DNA from: Tissierellia bacterium
Lineage (GTDB): Bacteria; Bacillota; Clostridia; Tissierellales; Dethiosulfatibacteraceae
DNA: 10,416 bases
NCBI GenBank assembly: GCA_007116605.1
Contig: SKID01000210.1
Location: 1-10,416 of the forward strand
Direction: 5' to 3'
Within the stretch, counting starts at the first letter, position 1. The number at the start of each line of letters is the position of its first letter. A model generated the notes under the pieces. It had not been told where the DNA came from. It ran no database searches and worked only from the letters and a program-made list of their open reading frames with translations. Positions 1 through 7,804 of the stretch are shown here, in pieces. The translations under genes and the position numbers were made by a program.

Positions 1-3000
1 AAAGTCATGGGTCGTATAAAGCTTTCCCCTCCATTGAGGCTTCGTGCAAATTGAATGGACGAATCAAAGGTTTTGCCTTGTTGTAGATTAAACATCCAAC
101 GTTGCTCAATTCCATCTGAAGCCTTATGAAATCCTGTCTCAATCCAAGATAAGGCAATGACACCTTCTGAATCCACCGATAAGTTTGGCGATGCAATTTG
201 ATATGTTGTTGGAATACGCTGTTGATGGACTAAAATGTCTCCGTATCCATCTGCCATCAGGGACTCGTCTTCTGGTTGCCATCTAGCATAAAATAAATCA
301 TGGTAGTCTTCTACATAACTTAACAATAGCCACTGGCCTTCATCATCTATTTGCCACTTAATATTTGGACTATGGTATTCTGATGTTTTAAATTGATTAG
401 TGAAAATATAGTCTTGTCTTTGACTTAAATCATGCCAGGGAGCTACCCAAACGGACATACGGCTGGGTCTAGCATGTCTAGGTGCTTCAGCAATAGCCAG
501 CATACCATTCATGCTATCAAAATGAATGTCATGGGTTTTATCTGCAATAAACTGGGTTTGTCTGAGTTCAAAATTAGGTGATTGTTCTCCAGTATTTTCT
601 AGGAGGGCGATGAATGTACCATTATACCCTTGATAAGCATCATGATATCCCTGCTGGTCACCTGGATGTTTTTCATGTCCTTCTAAGGCCATTCTCTTAA
701 ATCCGACTAATAAATCTTTGTCTCCGTCTCCATCCACATCATCTGCTATCAACTGGGGATGATAGTTAGAATAATACGCTGCTATCATTAGCTCCTCATC
801 CCACTGTATCCCATCCTCAGATGTCTTAATAATCAACTGGTCTTGGCGATTAGCATATGCCACCACATAGACCCCCTCTACCCAAATGACATCAATAGAA
901 TCGGGTAATCGATCTAATCCAGATACTGTATCACTAATCAGTACCGGAGCTTTTCTAGTACCATCTACTTCTATCACTTGACTATACAATTGTGTATAGT
1001 ACCCTGGCTTCACTTCAAACCAAGTTAATAAAATCTCATGGGTCTCTTCATTAAAAGTGACTTGTGGTCTTAAAACTTCCACTTGGGAATCTTTATCTCC
1101 CGTCAAGGCAGGGTCACTAAAGGCTCGCACTAAAATGTCTTGTTTATCTGATTGGGATTTATTGTCAAATAAGCCTACATGAAATGTTTCAGCATCTTTT
1201 GCTTCAGCTCTTACTTCTACATGGAATAAATGGTGGAAATCATGGGTTAAATGGGCTCTTGCATATTCTGTTGAATTCCTTGTTTCGATGATAATAGGCT
1301 CTTGTCCATTGGTTCTTCGAATATCTTCCTCAGGATAGTGAATAATGGATCCAAAGTATGCCTGGTTATAAGTGATGTTGTGGCTAAAGCCTTTCCCTTC
1401 AATGGGCCATCTTTCTCCCACAATGGCGCTACTGGGATAGGGGCGTACATAGGGAGGCAATACTTGAAAATCTGGAATATTACTGGGGAAAACCTGATCA
1501 TCTTTGTGAATAACCAATTGAATGGTTCCTGGCATTGCATCCGGTATCTCAGTGATAAAGCTAGTATAACGGTTGTCTTGAACCATAAAATCATATAGGG
1601 TGGCTATGTCTAAGCTATCAAAGGGCGCATGAAACTTAAGGGTTTGATTATTAAATCTCCCTGGCTCTTTAGAAAAACCATAGCCTCTAATGTTAATGAT
1701 TTCTCCAATATGGGCTGATTGAATGGCTTCTCCCGACTCATTCAGGACAGCATCAATTCTAGGTCCTTGAGAATAAGGTGCTTCTTTTTGTACACCTGCG
1801 ATGACTAAGACTTCTTTTTCTATGGTCACATATGGAATCACCAATGGATCTGTAATTCGTCTAGGCCAAATTCTCATATTCACTAAGCCAGGAGTTAACC
1901 CTGTTATGCGTAATCTTTGACCTAAAGGATCAATGGCTAAGATCCCTACTTCTGAAAGATCATAGTCTAAAGTCACTGGCACATCTTTAAGCTCTATACT
2001 GGTGATAAAGTCTTGCAAAATACCACTTTGATACAAGATGCCTACTAATAATGCCTGTACAATAGCACCTGCTGGAGATGTAATCACCAATGGTCCAAAC
2101 ATACCCTCATAATAAATCGCTTTGATTTGTCTTTCTAAAGCTTCTTTATCTCTACCGCTTTGGATAAAGTCCATATGGGCACCAAAGCTATAAGGGGCAT
2201 TCATAAAGACAATAATGGGTCCCTCATCCTCCAAAGCATCACTTTCAATCATGGCTAATCGACTTCTATCTCCTAGGGCTTCAATCTCATCCTTTAATAT
2301 CTGTGCCATACTAGATAGTTCACTAGTCAATGGGAGTATAAAGTCAATCCTTTGTATCACTGGACTTAAGTAAGCTTCTAAAAGCTTCACATCCCTTTCG
2401 AAAGGTCGATACCCATAGACTAAGTCTTGGAACAAAGCTGGATTCTGGTCGGCTAGCTGCATCACTCTTAGATTAAGGTCAGTCACACCAAAGTCATTCA
2501 GTAACTGGGTTTTTATGAAAGTGGGGTATGCTTTTTGTCTAACTTCTTGGATATGGTTCTGTAATGTGGATACTTTGTCTAGATAGTTATTGATTTCCAC
2601 AACCACGCTGTTTAAGGCTTGTATTTTTTCATTATCTTCTTGGTACTCAATCCCCTCCATGGCATTTAAAATGTTTTTGCCTATGGCATCAATCTCTTGC
2701 CAAATATTGGGACGATTACCAAAAATGGAATAATCATCCATCTTGGGTGGCATCTCTTTAAAATAGTATAAGTAGGACTCATAGGATCTTTCAACCGCTG
2801 TTTTATAAGCAGATGCCAGTCTGGTCCTATAATAATTTGCCCCTAGAGGATTGCTAATCTCTTCTACCACGACAGAATTCGGTCCGTAGTAGTGATGGGC
2901 AAATTGGATAGTATCTTCAGGTTCTCCATGGGAGTCAGTCAGCATGGGGTATCTCTCATCATAATACTCACTGGCAAATCTTGGGTATGCTACCCCCGGT

Positions 3001-4847
3001 GCTACCCGATCATAACTTTCAGCTATAATATATTGAACTGTGTCTTTCCATTTATTCGCCAGACTTCCATCAACTGCATAGTCCTCGTATAACTTTTCTT
3101 GAATTGTATAAGCACTGTCCCAATTATGTCCAATGTCGTTACTGTATGTGTTAAAGGTGGCTAACTCACTGGCAAACATATTGACTCTTTGAGACCAAGT
3201 AAGGTTTAGACTAGCCAGGGATCCGAAATCTTGATGAATTCCTAAGGTCCCCTCATAGCCATAAGTGGTTAAAGAATCTCTCACTGCTGTACTAGGGGCT
3301 ATAGCTAGGACTACGTAAATGGTTCGAATCACTCTTTGGATACTTTTTAAAGTTGAGCTTAATCGACTGACTGTATTTGCAGCGTTGTATAAGTCTGCTG
3401 CTAATGCAGAGGAGCCTCCGAAAGAAAAGAATGCTGCTGCTGCCGCTACCGTTGCTGCACTATATAAAATATTAGCAGTCACATCCAACCAATAAATGAT
3501 TTCTTTTAAAATGTCAATGATTTCTATTAACATGTCCTTGACCTGCTCTATATGGTCAAGGGCTTCTTCCTGAGTAGATTTGCTTAATAAGTAGGCCACT
3601 TGCTCTAGTTTTTCATTGACTTCATCAAAAATAGGGGCCCCCATGGTTTGATGGACAATGTCTTTTAACTCATCCGTTACCTCATCATTGAGTTCAGCAA
3701 ACTCCTTTTCGATGGCTTCATATAGTTTATTTAACTCTGCTACTGTTTCCGGAACCCCTTGTTCATTGCTTAAAGCAGCATAAGCTTTTTCTAGCTCTTC
3801 TCCGGTATTTTTGACAACATCTAAGACGGGTTGTTTGAATTGATTGACTACCGTCTCAAATGATTCTTCCGGTGCAATGATCGTTTCCACTTGAAATGCA
3901 AAGGCTCTAGATGTTTCTAATCCTTTTACTGCTTTAAGATGCACTGTTTCATTAAAAACCGTGGGCATAATCACCGTCATTCTGTTTTCTGTCAATTCTA
4001 AGGGTTGTAATAAGACAGTGCCATGACTTTGTCCTATCATTTGGATTCTAGTATCGTCATCAAACCCAGCACCGGTTAAAGTCACTAAGGTCCCTAATGA
4101 TCCCTTGTTAGGAGCTATTCCTGTTAAACTCAGCGTTGTTGCCGGTCTGGGAATAGTCACTTCAACTGTTTCTTCTTTTTTATTCTCTTCTATCCCTTCC
4201 TCTAATCTATGGATTATCACTGTTCTTTCAAGCATGATAAATGATTCCGCTCTAGCAGCACTTCTTTCAGGCTGGAAAGATCCATCGGGATAACCTGAAA
4301 TAATCCCTTGCTGATATAAGGCCAGTACTGGGGTATAAAACCAATCTGTTGCCTTAATATCGGTAAATGGGTTTTCTATGTCGTCTTCAACCTGATAGGG
4401 ACCATAAATCCTGTACAGTAAAGCTGCCATTTCTCCTCGTGTAATGGTGGCATTGGGTCTAAATGTACCATCTGGGTAGCCTTTAGCAATCCCATGACTG
4501 GAAGCCACATCCACATAAGACTTAAACCATTGTCCTTCCCACACATCTTTAAAAGTCATTACTTGGTCAACTATGGGCTCTAAGTCTGGTCGACTTCGCA
4601 TGAGAATCGCTAAATATTCTGCCCGTGTAATAGGATTATTGGGTCTGACTTCTACACCCTCTTGAGATTGGTATCCCTTTATCAGTCCTTCCTCTATTAG
4701 AAAATCAATGGCTTCTTTAGCCCAATGGGATGAATAGTCATGGGCCTGACGTGTTGATGCCCATGCCACAATCCCTGACTGCCCGATGACTTGTAGTATC
4801 AGAATGATTGCCATCATTACTGCAATCCATTTTTTACTCTTATACAT
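1..4847 (-). CDS. Giant secreted SLH-domain surface protein with IPT/TIG and beta-propeller-like modules (C-terminus beyond window)
   Basis: The frame is open for 1615 codons from ATG 4847 to the window edge, so the protein is larger still. The start has AGGAGG at 4853-4858, 5 nt upstream. Residues 1-30 are a signal peptide (K3-K6, hydrophobic core 8-21, A-W-A then S31). Three SLH domains follow at about 36-82, 98-144 and 160-206, with TRAE-type motifs ITRAE (73-77), ITRGE (135-139) and AARAE (197-201). SLH triplets anchor exoproteins to secondary cell-wall polymer. Residues 233-320 form an IPT/TIG-like domain (IAPNKGSLGT, then LTGAGF). About 327-455 is acidic and helical, followed by hydrophobic stretches 458-484 and 506-518. 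Ig/TIG-like modules recur near 1029 and 1131. The C-terminal part has an FG-GAP-like Asp/Gly calcium loop (1369-1378) and Asp-box-like motifs (SEDGIQW 1343-1349; SLNGGESF 1603-1610), suggesting a beta-propeller. The ligand or substrate is unknown. It is probably co-transcribed with the DUF1508 gene 26 nt upstream. Confidence 0.93.
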   Translation of the reverse strand, partial: MYKSKKWIAVMMAIILILQVIGQSGIVAWASTRQAHDYSSHWAKEAIDFLIEEGLIKGYQSQEGVEVRPNNPITRAEYLAILMRSRPDLEPIVDQVMTFKDVWEGQWFKSYVDVASSHGIAKGYPDGTFRPNATITRGEMAALLYRIYGPYQVEDDIENPFTDIKATDWFYTPVLALYQQGIISGYPDGSFQPERSAARAESFIMLERTVIIHRLEEGIEENKKEETVEVTIPRPATTLSLTGIAPNKGSLGTLVTLTGAGFDDDTRIQMIGQSHGTVLLQPLELTENRMTVIMPTVFNETVHLKAVKGLETSRAFAFQVETIIAPEESFETVVNQFKQPVLDVVKNTGEELEKAYAALSNEQGVPETVAELNKLYEAIEKEFAELNDEVTDELKDIVHQTMGAPIFDEVNEKLEQVAYLLSKSTQEEALDHIEQVKDMLIEIIDILKEIIYWLDVTANILYSAATVAAAAAFFSFGGSSALAADLYNAANTVSRLSSTLKSIQRVIRTIYVVLAIAPSTAVRDSLTTYGYEGTLGIHQDFGSLASLNLTWSQRVNMFASELATFNTYSNDIGHNWDSAYTIQEKLYEDYAVDGSLANKWKDTVQYIIAESYDRVAPGVAYPRFASEYYDERYPMLTDSHGEPEDTIQFAHHYYGPNSVVVEEISNPLGANYYRTRLASAYKTAVERSYESYLYYFKEMPPKMDDYSIFGNRPNIWQEIDAIGKNILNAMEGIEYQEDNEKIQALNSVVVEINNYLDKVSTLQNHIQEVRQKAYPTFIKTQLLNDFGVTDLNLRVMQLADQNPALFQDLVYGYRPFERDVKLLEAYLSPVIQRIDFILPLTSELSSMAQILKDEIEALGDRSRLAMIESDALEDEGPIIVFMNAPYSFGAHMDFIQSGRDKEALERQIKAIYYEGMFGPLVITSPAGAIVQALLVGILYQSGILQDFITSIELKDVPVTLDYDLSEVGILAIDPLGQRLRITGLTPGLVNMRIWPRRITDPLVIPYVTIEKEVLVIAGVQKEAPYSQGPRIDAVLNESGEAIQSAHIGEIINIRGYGFSKEPGRFNNQTLKFHAPFDSLDIATLYDFMVQDNRYTSFITEIPDAMPGTIQLVIHKDDQVFPSNIPDFQVLPPYVRPYPSSAIVGERWPIEGKGFSHNITYNQAYFGSIIHYPEEDIRRTNGQEPIIIETRNSTEYARAHLTHDFHHLFHVEVRAEAKDAETFHVGLFDNKSQSDKQDILVRAFSDPALTGDKDSQVEVLRPQVTFNEETHEILLTWFEVKPGYYTQLYSQVIEVDGTRKAPVLISDTVSGLDRLPDSIDVIWVEGVYVVAYANRQDQLIIKTSEDGIQWDEELMIAAYYSNYHPQLIADDVDGDGDKDLLVGFKRMALEGHEKHPGDQQGYHDAYQGYNGTFIALLENTGEQSPNFELRQTQFIADKTHDIHFDSMNGMLAIAEAPRHARPSRMSVWVAPWHDLSQRQDYIFTNQFKTSEYHSPNIKWQIDDEGQWLLLSYVEDYHDLFYARWQPEDESLMADGYGDILVHQQRIPTTYQIASPNLSVDSEGVIALSWIETGFHKASDGIEQRWMFNLQQGKTFDSSIQFARSLNGGESFIRPMT

Positions 4848-4873
4848 GTTTTCCTCCTCTTAATCACTCTATT

Positions 4874-5239
4874 TTATGTATAGTCTGCAATACGTGCCTC
4901 TCTTGAAAACTGTTTTAAAAGGCTTATCCCTTCACAACACTCATCTTTGCTATTGTAAGGCATACTCGTCATCACAATTTGGCCATTCAGGCCAATGGCT
5001 TGAAAGAAGTATTGATTGTTATTGTCTTGTTGGACTTGCATACAAGGGTATAGGTTGTTTTTTCCATTAAATACAATTTGGGAAATATCGCTAAATTTTC
5101 TCAGTTGCACAATGCAATCCTCCAGGGAGGCACGGTCGGAAAAACTTTTAGACACTAAAATAAATCCATCATCATCGGAAAAGACAAAGTAATATTTCCC
5201 AGAAGGATTTTTCTTAATATGAAACCACCATCTTTTCAA
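4874..5239 (-). CDS. Small DUF1508 (YegP/UPF0339-like) tandem-repeat protein
   Basis: This 121-residue protein has two copies of a short alpha/beta unit. Repeat 1 (about residues 4-50) carries FHIKKNPSGKYYFVF, then a DDDGFIL turn and a helix. Repeat 2 (about 69-117) carries NNNQYFFQAIGLNGQIV, then a helix ending in SREARIADYT. The order aromatic strand, N/D-G turn, 'S..Y' and helix is typical of the DUF1508 family, whose molecular role is not established. There is no signal peptide or membrane segment, so it is probably cytoplasmic. An in-frame TTG exists at 5260, but a strong ribosome site (AAAGGGGGTGAG) lies downstream of it and sits correctly for the TTG at 5239, so I chose 5239. Cysteines 67, 91 and 92 are present (91-92 adjacent). 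It is first in a likely two-gene unit with the SLH giant. Confidence 0.8.
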   Translation of the reverse strand: MKRWWFHIKKNPSGKYYFVFSDDDGFILVSKSFSDRASLEDCIVQLRKFSDISQIVFNGKNNLYPCMQVQQDNNNQYFFQAIGLNGQIVMTSMPYNSKDECCEGISLLKQFSREARIADYT

Positions 5240-5242
5240 AAA

Positions 5243-5254
5243 CTCACCCCCTTT
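5243..5254 (-). promoter_or_regulatory. Ribosome binding site that sets a TTG start
   Basis: AAAGGGGGTGAG differs by one base from the consensus AAAGGAGGTGA. The GGGGGT core ends 6 nt before the TTG at 5239. Placing the start at the upstream TTG (5260) would put this site inside the coding sequence with no use. Confidence 0.75.
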
Positions 5255-5337
5255 CTTCAACGGTCCACTACTGTATTTTGATAAAAGTCTTTCATTTATA
5301 TTCTTTATCTTTTATAATTATATTATAATAAAAAGAA

Positions 5338-5397
5338 AGTCATAGAATAAGGACTAGATCCTTATAGATGAGTCACAATCTATTCTATTATAGTCAC
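5338..5397. repeat. Repeated AGTCA(C/T) motif, three direct copies
   Basis: AGTCAT is at 5338-5343 and AGTCAC at 5371-5376 and 5392-5397. The two identical copies are 21 bp apart, two helical turns, so they would face the same side of the DNA. This spacing is compatible with a dimeric regulator binding site, but the motif is short and chance occurrence is possible. Confidence 0.3.
5347..5365. repeat. Perfect 7-bp inverted repeat (operator or leader hairpin candidate)
   Basis: ATAAGGA and TCCTTAT flank the 5-nt centre CTAGA. It lies within a wider pair of complementary arms: ATAGAATA at 5342-5349 and TATTCTAT at 5381-5388. No T-run follows on either side, so it is not a normal intrinsic terminator. 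Its place between the -10-like boxes and the kinase start fits an operator or a 5' leader hairpin. Confidence 0.45.
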
Positions 5398-5424
5398 TCT
5401 CATGTTCGTAAAAAATGACCTTTC

Positions 5425-5429
5425 GGAGG
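5425..5429 (+). promoter_or_regulatory. Ribosome binding site that sets the kinase start
   Basis: GGAGG ends 6 nt before ATG 5436. It lies downstream of the earlier in-frame ATG at 5415, which has no purine-rich site in front of it, so the start at 5436 is preferred. Confidence 0.8.
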
Positions 5430-5435
5430 AATAAG

Positions 5436-7160
5436 ATGACTTTTACCCCTCGACAAGCTTTTCAATTATATACGATTGTCTCTATGAATCTTTTAGCCTC
5501 TGTTGTGATGTTGCTATTTGCTTTCTATTTTTACTATCGGGCAAAAAAAACTCCCATCCTCTATGCCTATTTGTCCATCCTAGGTTTACTCATCTTATGG
5601 ACGATTTCTAAAGTATTTAAAACGGTCTCTCCAAACATCGGTTTTCGTTGGTTTTTTGTGGTGACCCAATACATAGGTGTACAATTTCTAGGTCTTGCCA
5701 TTCTCCTTTTTTCCATGCTTTATGCGGGCTACCACTTACCTAGTAAGAAGTGGTTTATTGTGCTGCTAATCCAACCTATTATCGGCTTCATCATTGTAGT
5801 GACCAATCCATTACATATGCTTTTTTACTCGTTTTTTGATTATTATCGAACACGACTGGGTTTTTTATTTTTACCCACTCAATTTTTTCTATATCTCTAT
5901 ATCATCATTGGTCTTTTTTTGCTCCTTCGACAATCTTTCAATCCTTCTTTCCATCGTAAAAAACGTATTATTAGCCGTTTTTTTGCCATATGTGCTTTAT
6001 TACCTATGTTTGTCAACTTCTACTATATTACATTTAAATTTACCGACATTCCTTGGATTTTCCCTTTTCCTGCATTTGATGTGACCCCTATTGCTATCGC
6101 TATTTCTTTTACTTTATTTGTTATTCCTGCTATAAAGTATCAGTTTTTAGATATTGTTCCCTTGTCTTATGATCATTTATATCATTTTATAGATCAAGGT
6201 ATTCTCATCACAAACACTGACCAAACCATTAATCAAATCAATCCTTTGTTCCAAAAAACATTCCCTAAATTTGAAATTGGGAAACAACTTAACGACTGTA
6301 TCCAACAGCAATTTGTAGATGATAGGGGCAATTTAAACAGCCTTTTAAGTTTACTGGAAAATGATTATTCATCAAAAAGTACAAGTCCCTGGATAATGCC
6401 CTATCTTGATCATTACTATAAATGGTCTATTTCTGTTATTGACGAAGAATGCTATCTATTCATTTTTGTTGATGTCACAGATTTGGTTCACCTTCAAGAC
6501 AAACTTAACCAAACCAAAGAAAACCTCATCTCCATCCATGAAAATCTTCTACAGGTCCATGTTAGAGAAAAAGAATTAGCTTTGATTCGAGCAAGATCAG
6601 CCGTTTCTCAAAATGTCCACGATATTCTAGGTCATAGTTTAACAGTGGTCATTGGCACATTAGAATTAGCCCTACTGGAAATAGATGCACACGCCATGCA
6701 AGAAAAACTCTGTCAAGCAAAAGAGCTCCTCTTAAATAGTCTGTCTGACTTAAACGATTCTCTCATTCATGGTGCTAGTTTCCATCCTCCAAGTTTGATT
6801 GAAGCCATCTCTAGTATGAAACTATCAGGTATCCATTTAGATTTTAGTTATCAAGGACAACCTTATCCATTATCTCCCTTGCAAAATGAGGCTATTTATA
6901 GACTTTGTCAAGAAGCTATCACCAATGCAATTAAACATGGTCAAGCATCCTTCATTCATATCATTCTAAGGTATGACCAAAAGCAAATTGATTTATATGC
7001 CATTGACAATGGGTTAGGATGCAAAAAAATAACCGCTAATCTAGGATTAACGGGTATTACTAATCGTTTCTGTCATCTTGGTGGTAACGTGGTTTATGGT
7101 TCAGGTGGTGAGGGTGGTTTTCATATCCACGCCCAAATGCCTATTGGTCTGAATGCTTAG
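5436..7160 (+). CDS. 7TM sensor histidine kinase, NarL-type (HisKA_3 + HATPase_c)
   Basis: This 574-residue membrane kinase should autophosphorylate on histidine and pass the phosphate to a NarL-family regulator. The first 235 residues hold about seven membrane helices (near 11-35, 42-60, 73-96, 105-124, 145-166, 180-200, 212-233), resembling the 7TM sensor region of histidine kinases. A PAS-like segment covers about 244-350 and a helical linker 350-388. The HisKA_3 H-box is SQNVHDILGHSL with the phospho-accepting H395 followed by D396. The ATPase domain has an N-box (CQEAITNAIKHG, 491-502), a G1 box (AIDNGLG, 522-528) and G2-type glycines (GLTGI 537-541; GSGGEGG 555-561), so it looks catalytically intact. 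It is monocistronic here and convergent with the response regulator at 7157-7804, their 3' ends overlapping by 4 nt. That regulator is the likely partner, by family match and position. The signal sensed is unknown. Confidence 0.93.
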   Translation: MTFTPRQAFQLYTIVSMNLLASVVMLLFAFYFYYRAKKTPILYAYLSILGLLILWTISKVFKTVSPNIGFRWFFVVTQYIGVQFLGLAILLFSMLYAGYHLPSKKWFIVLLIQPIIGFIIVVTNPLHMLFYSFFDYYRTRLGFLFLPTQFFLYLYIIIGLFLLLRQSFNPSFHRKKRIISRFFAICALLPMFVNFYYITFKFTDIPWIFPFPAFDVTPIAIAISFTLFVIPAIKYQFLDIVPLSYDHLYHFIDQGILITNTDQTINQINPLFQKTFPKFEIGKQLNDCIQQQFVDDRGNLNSLLSLLENDYSSKSTSPWIMPYLDHYYKWSISVIDEECYLFIFVDVTDLVHLQDKLNQTKENLISIHENLLQVHVREKELALIRARSAVSQNVHDILGHSLTVVIGTLELALLEIDAHAMQEKLCQAKELLLNSLSDLNDSLIHGASFHPPSLIEAISSMKLSGIHLDFSYQGQPYPLSPLQNEAIYRLCQEAITNAIKHGQASFIHIILRYDQKQIDLYAIDNGLGCKKITANLGLTGITNRFCHLGGNVVYGSGGEGGFHIHAQMPIGLNA

Positions 7161-7804
7161 ATTAATTTGTTTTTTATGGCATAAATAGATATCTGTGTGC
7201 GATCATTTGCTCCTGTTTTTGATAAAAGACTGGAAACTTTGTTTTTAATCGTTCCCTCACTGTAGCTCATTATTTGTGCAATTTCTTTGTTAGTTTTGCC
7301 TTCAGCAATGAGACGAATCACTTGTATATCTGCTTTAGAAAATTGAACACCCTGAATTTCCATTCGAGGAAATTTTGTTTTGTCATGTAATTGTTCAACT
7401 TGAAACCCATTTTCAAATATTTCTCGATGAAGAATCACCATCTCATGCACTGCACAAAACATGGCTGATAAAAGGACCATGGGCTTCATGTTTTTCAATA
7501 GATAGCCATCTGCTCCCCCTAATAAGGCTTCATGGACACTATAGGGGTCTTCAAAAGTCGTTAACATTAATACCTTGATTGTTGGATACAATTTTTTAAT
7601 TTTTTTGAGTGCTGTGATGCCATCCATTTCTGGCATTCGAATATCTAGTAAAACTAAATCCACCTTATTGTCTGATAAAAGGTCTAATACTTCTATCCCA
7701 TTTTCTGCACAGGCAACCATTTCAAATCGTTGATCTGAAGATATCATTTGCTCTAACATGCTTCTAAATAAAATTTGATCATCTGCTATCACAACTTTAA
7801 TCAT
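7157..7804 (-). CDS. NarL/LuxR-family response regulator
   Basis: This 215-residue protein has a receiver domain (1-120) and a LuxR-type helix-turn-helix (about 153-215). The receiver keeps the acidic pair D8/D9, the phosphorylation site D54 (LVLLDIRMPEMDG), T82 and K104 (GYLLK). The output domain carries the expected VIRLIAEGKTNKEIA pattern followed by YSEGTIKNKVSSLL, the recognition-helix region. It should bind DNA after phosphorylation. Its ATG overlaps the end of the upstream sensor-like gene by 8 nt, with GGGGGA ending 6 nt ahead, so the two are translationally linked. The 3' end overlaps the convergent kinase gene by 4 nt (its TAA and the kinase TAG share bases). Target promoters are not visible directly; the repeats at 5338-5397 and the region upstream of fumarase are candidates. 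Confidence 0.95.
   Translation of the reverse strand: MIKVVIADDQILFRSMLEQMISSDQRFEMVACAENGIEVLDLLSDNKVDLVLLDIRMPEMDGITALKKIKKLYPTIKVLMLTTFEDPYSVHEALLGGADGYLLKNMKPMVLLSAMFCAVHEMVILHREIFENGFQVEQLHDKTKFPRMEIQGVQFSKADIQVIRLIAEGKTNKEIAQIMSYSEGTIKNKVSSLLSKTGANDRTQISIYAIKNKLI

Larger units (their letters stand above)
5240..5435. promoter_or_regulatory. Divergent control region between the DUF1508/SLH unit and the histidine kinase
   Basis: Roughly 175 nt of non-coding, very AT-rich DNA separates two genes that point away from each other, so promoters for both must lie here or overlap it. On the plus strand TATAAT occurs at 5313-5318 (with TTCATT at 5291-5296, 16 nt upstream, a weak -35) and again at 5324-5329. 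On the minus strand TATAAT can be read at 5322-5327 and 5317-5322, without a good -35. Which boxes are used cannot be decided from sequence. Downstream of the AT block are an inverted repeat and repeated AGTCAC/AGTCAT motifs, listed separately. Confidence 0.45.

Noticed and set aside
1302..1598. Plus-strand open frame of 98 codons inside the SLH gene
   Set aside because: It uses the same codon register as the minus-strand SLH gene, has no family resemblance and no good ribosome site. It is a shadow of the real gene.
5240..5260. Longer DUF1508 protein starting at TTG 5260
   Set aside because: The only strong ribosome site lies downstream of this codon and fits the TTG at 5239. The extra residues are just that site translated.
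5347..5365. Inverted repeat read as an intrinsic terminator
   Set aside because: No T-run follows on either strand and it lies upstream of, not after, the neighbouring genes.
5415..5435. Earlier ATG for the histidine kinase at 5415
   Set aside because: No ribosome site precedes it, while GGAGG at 5425-5429 is ideally spaced for ATG 5436.
7140..7180. Bidirectional terminator between kinase and regulator
   Set aside because: The stop codons overlap and no GC-rich hairpin with T-runs is visible around them.
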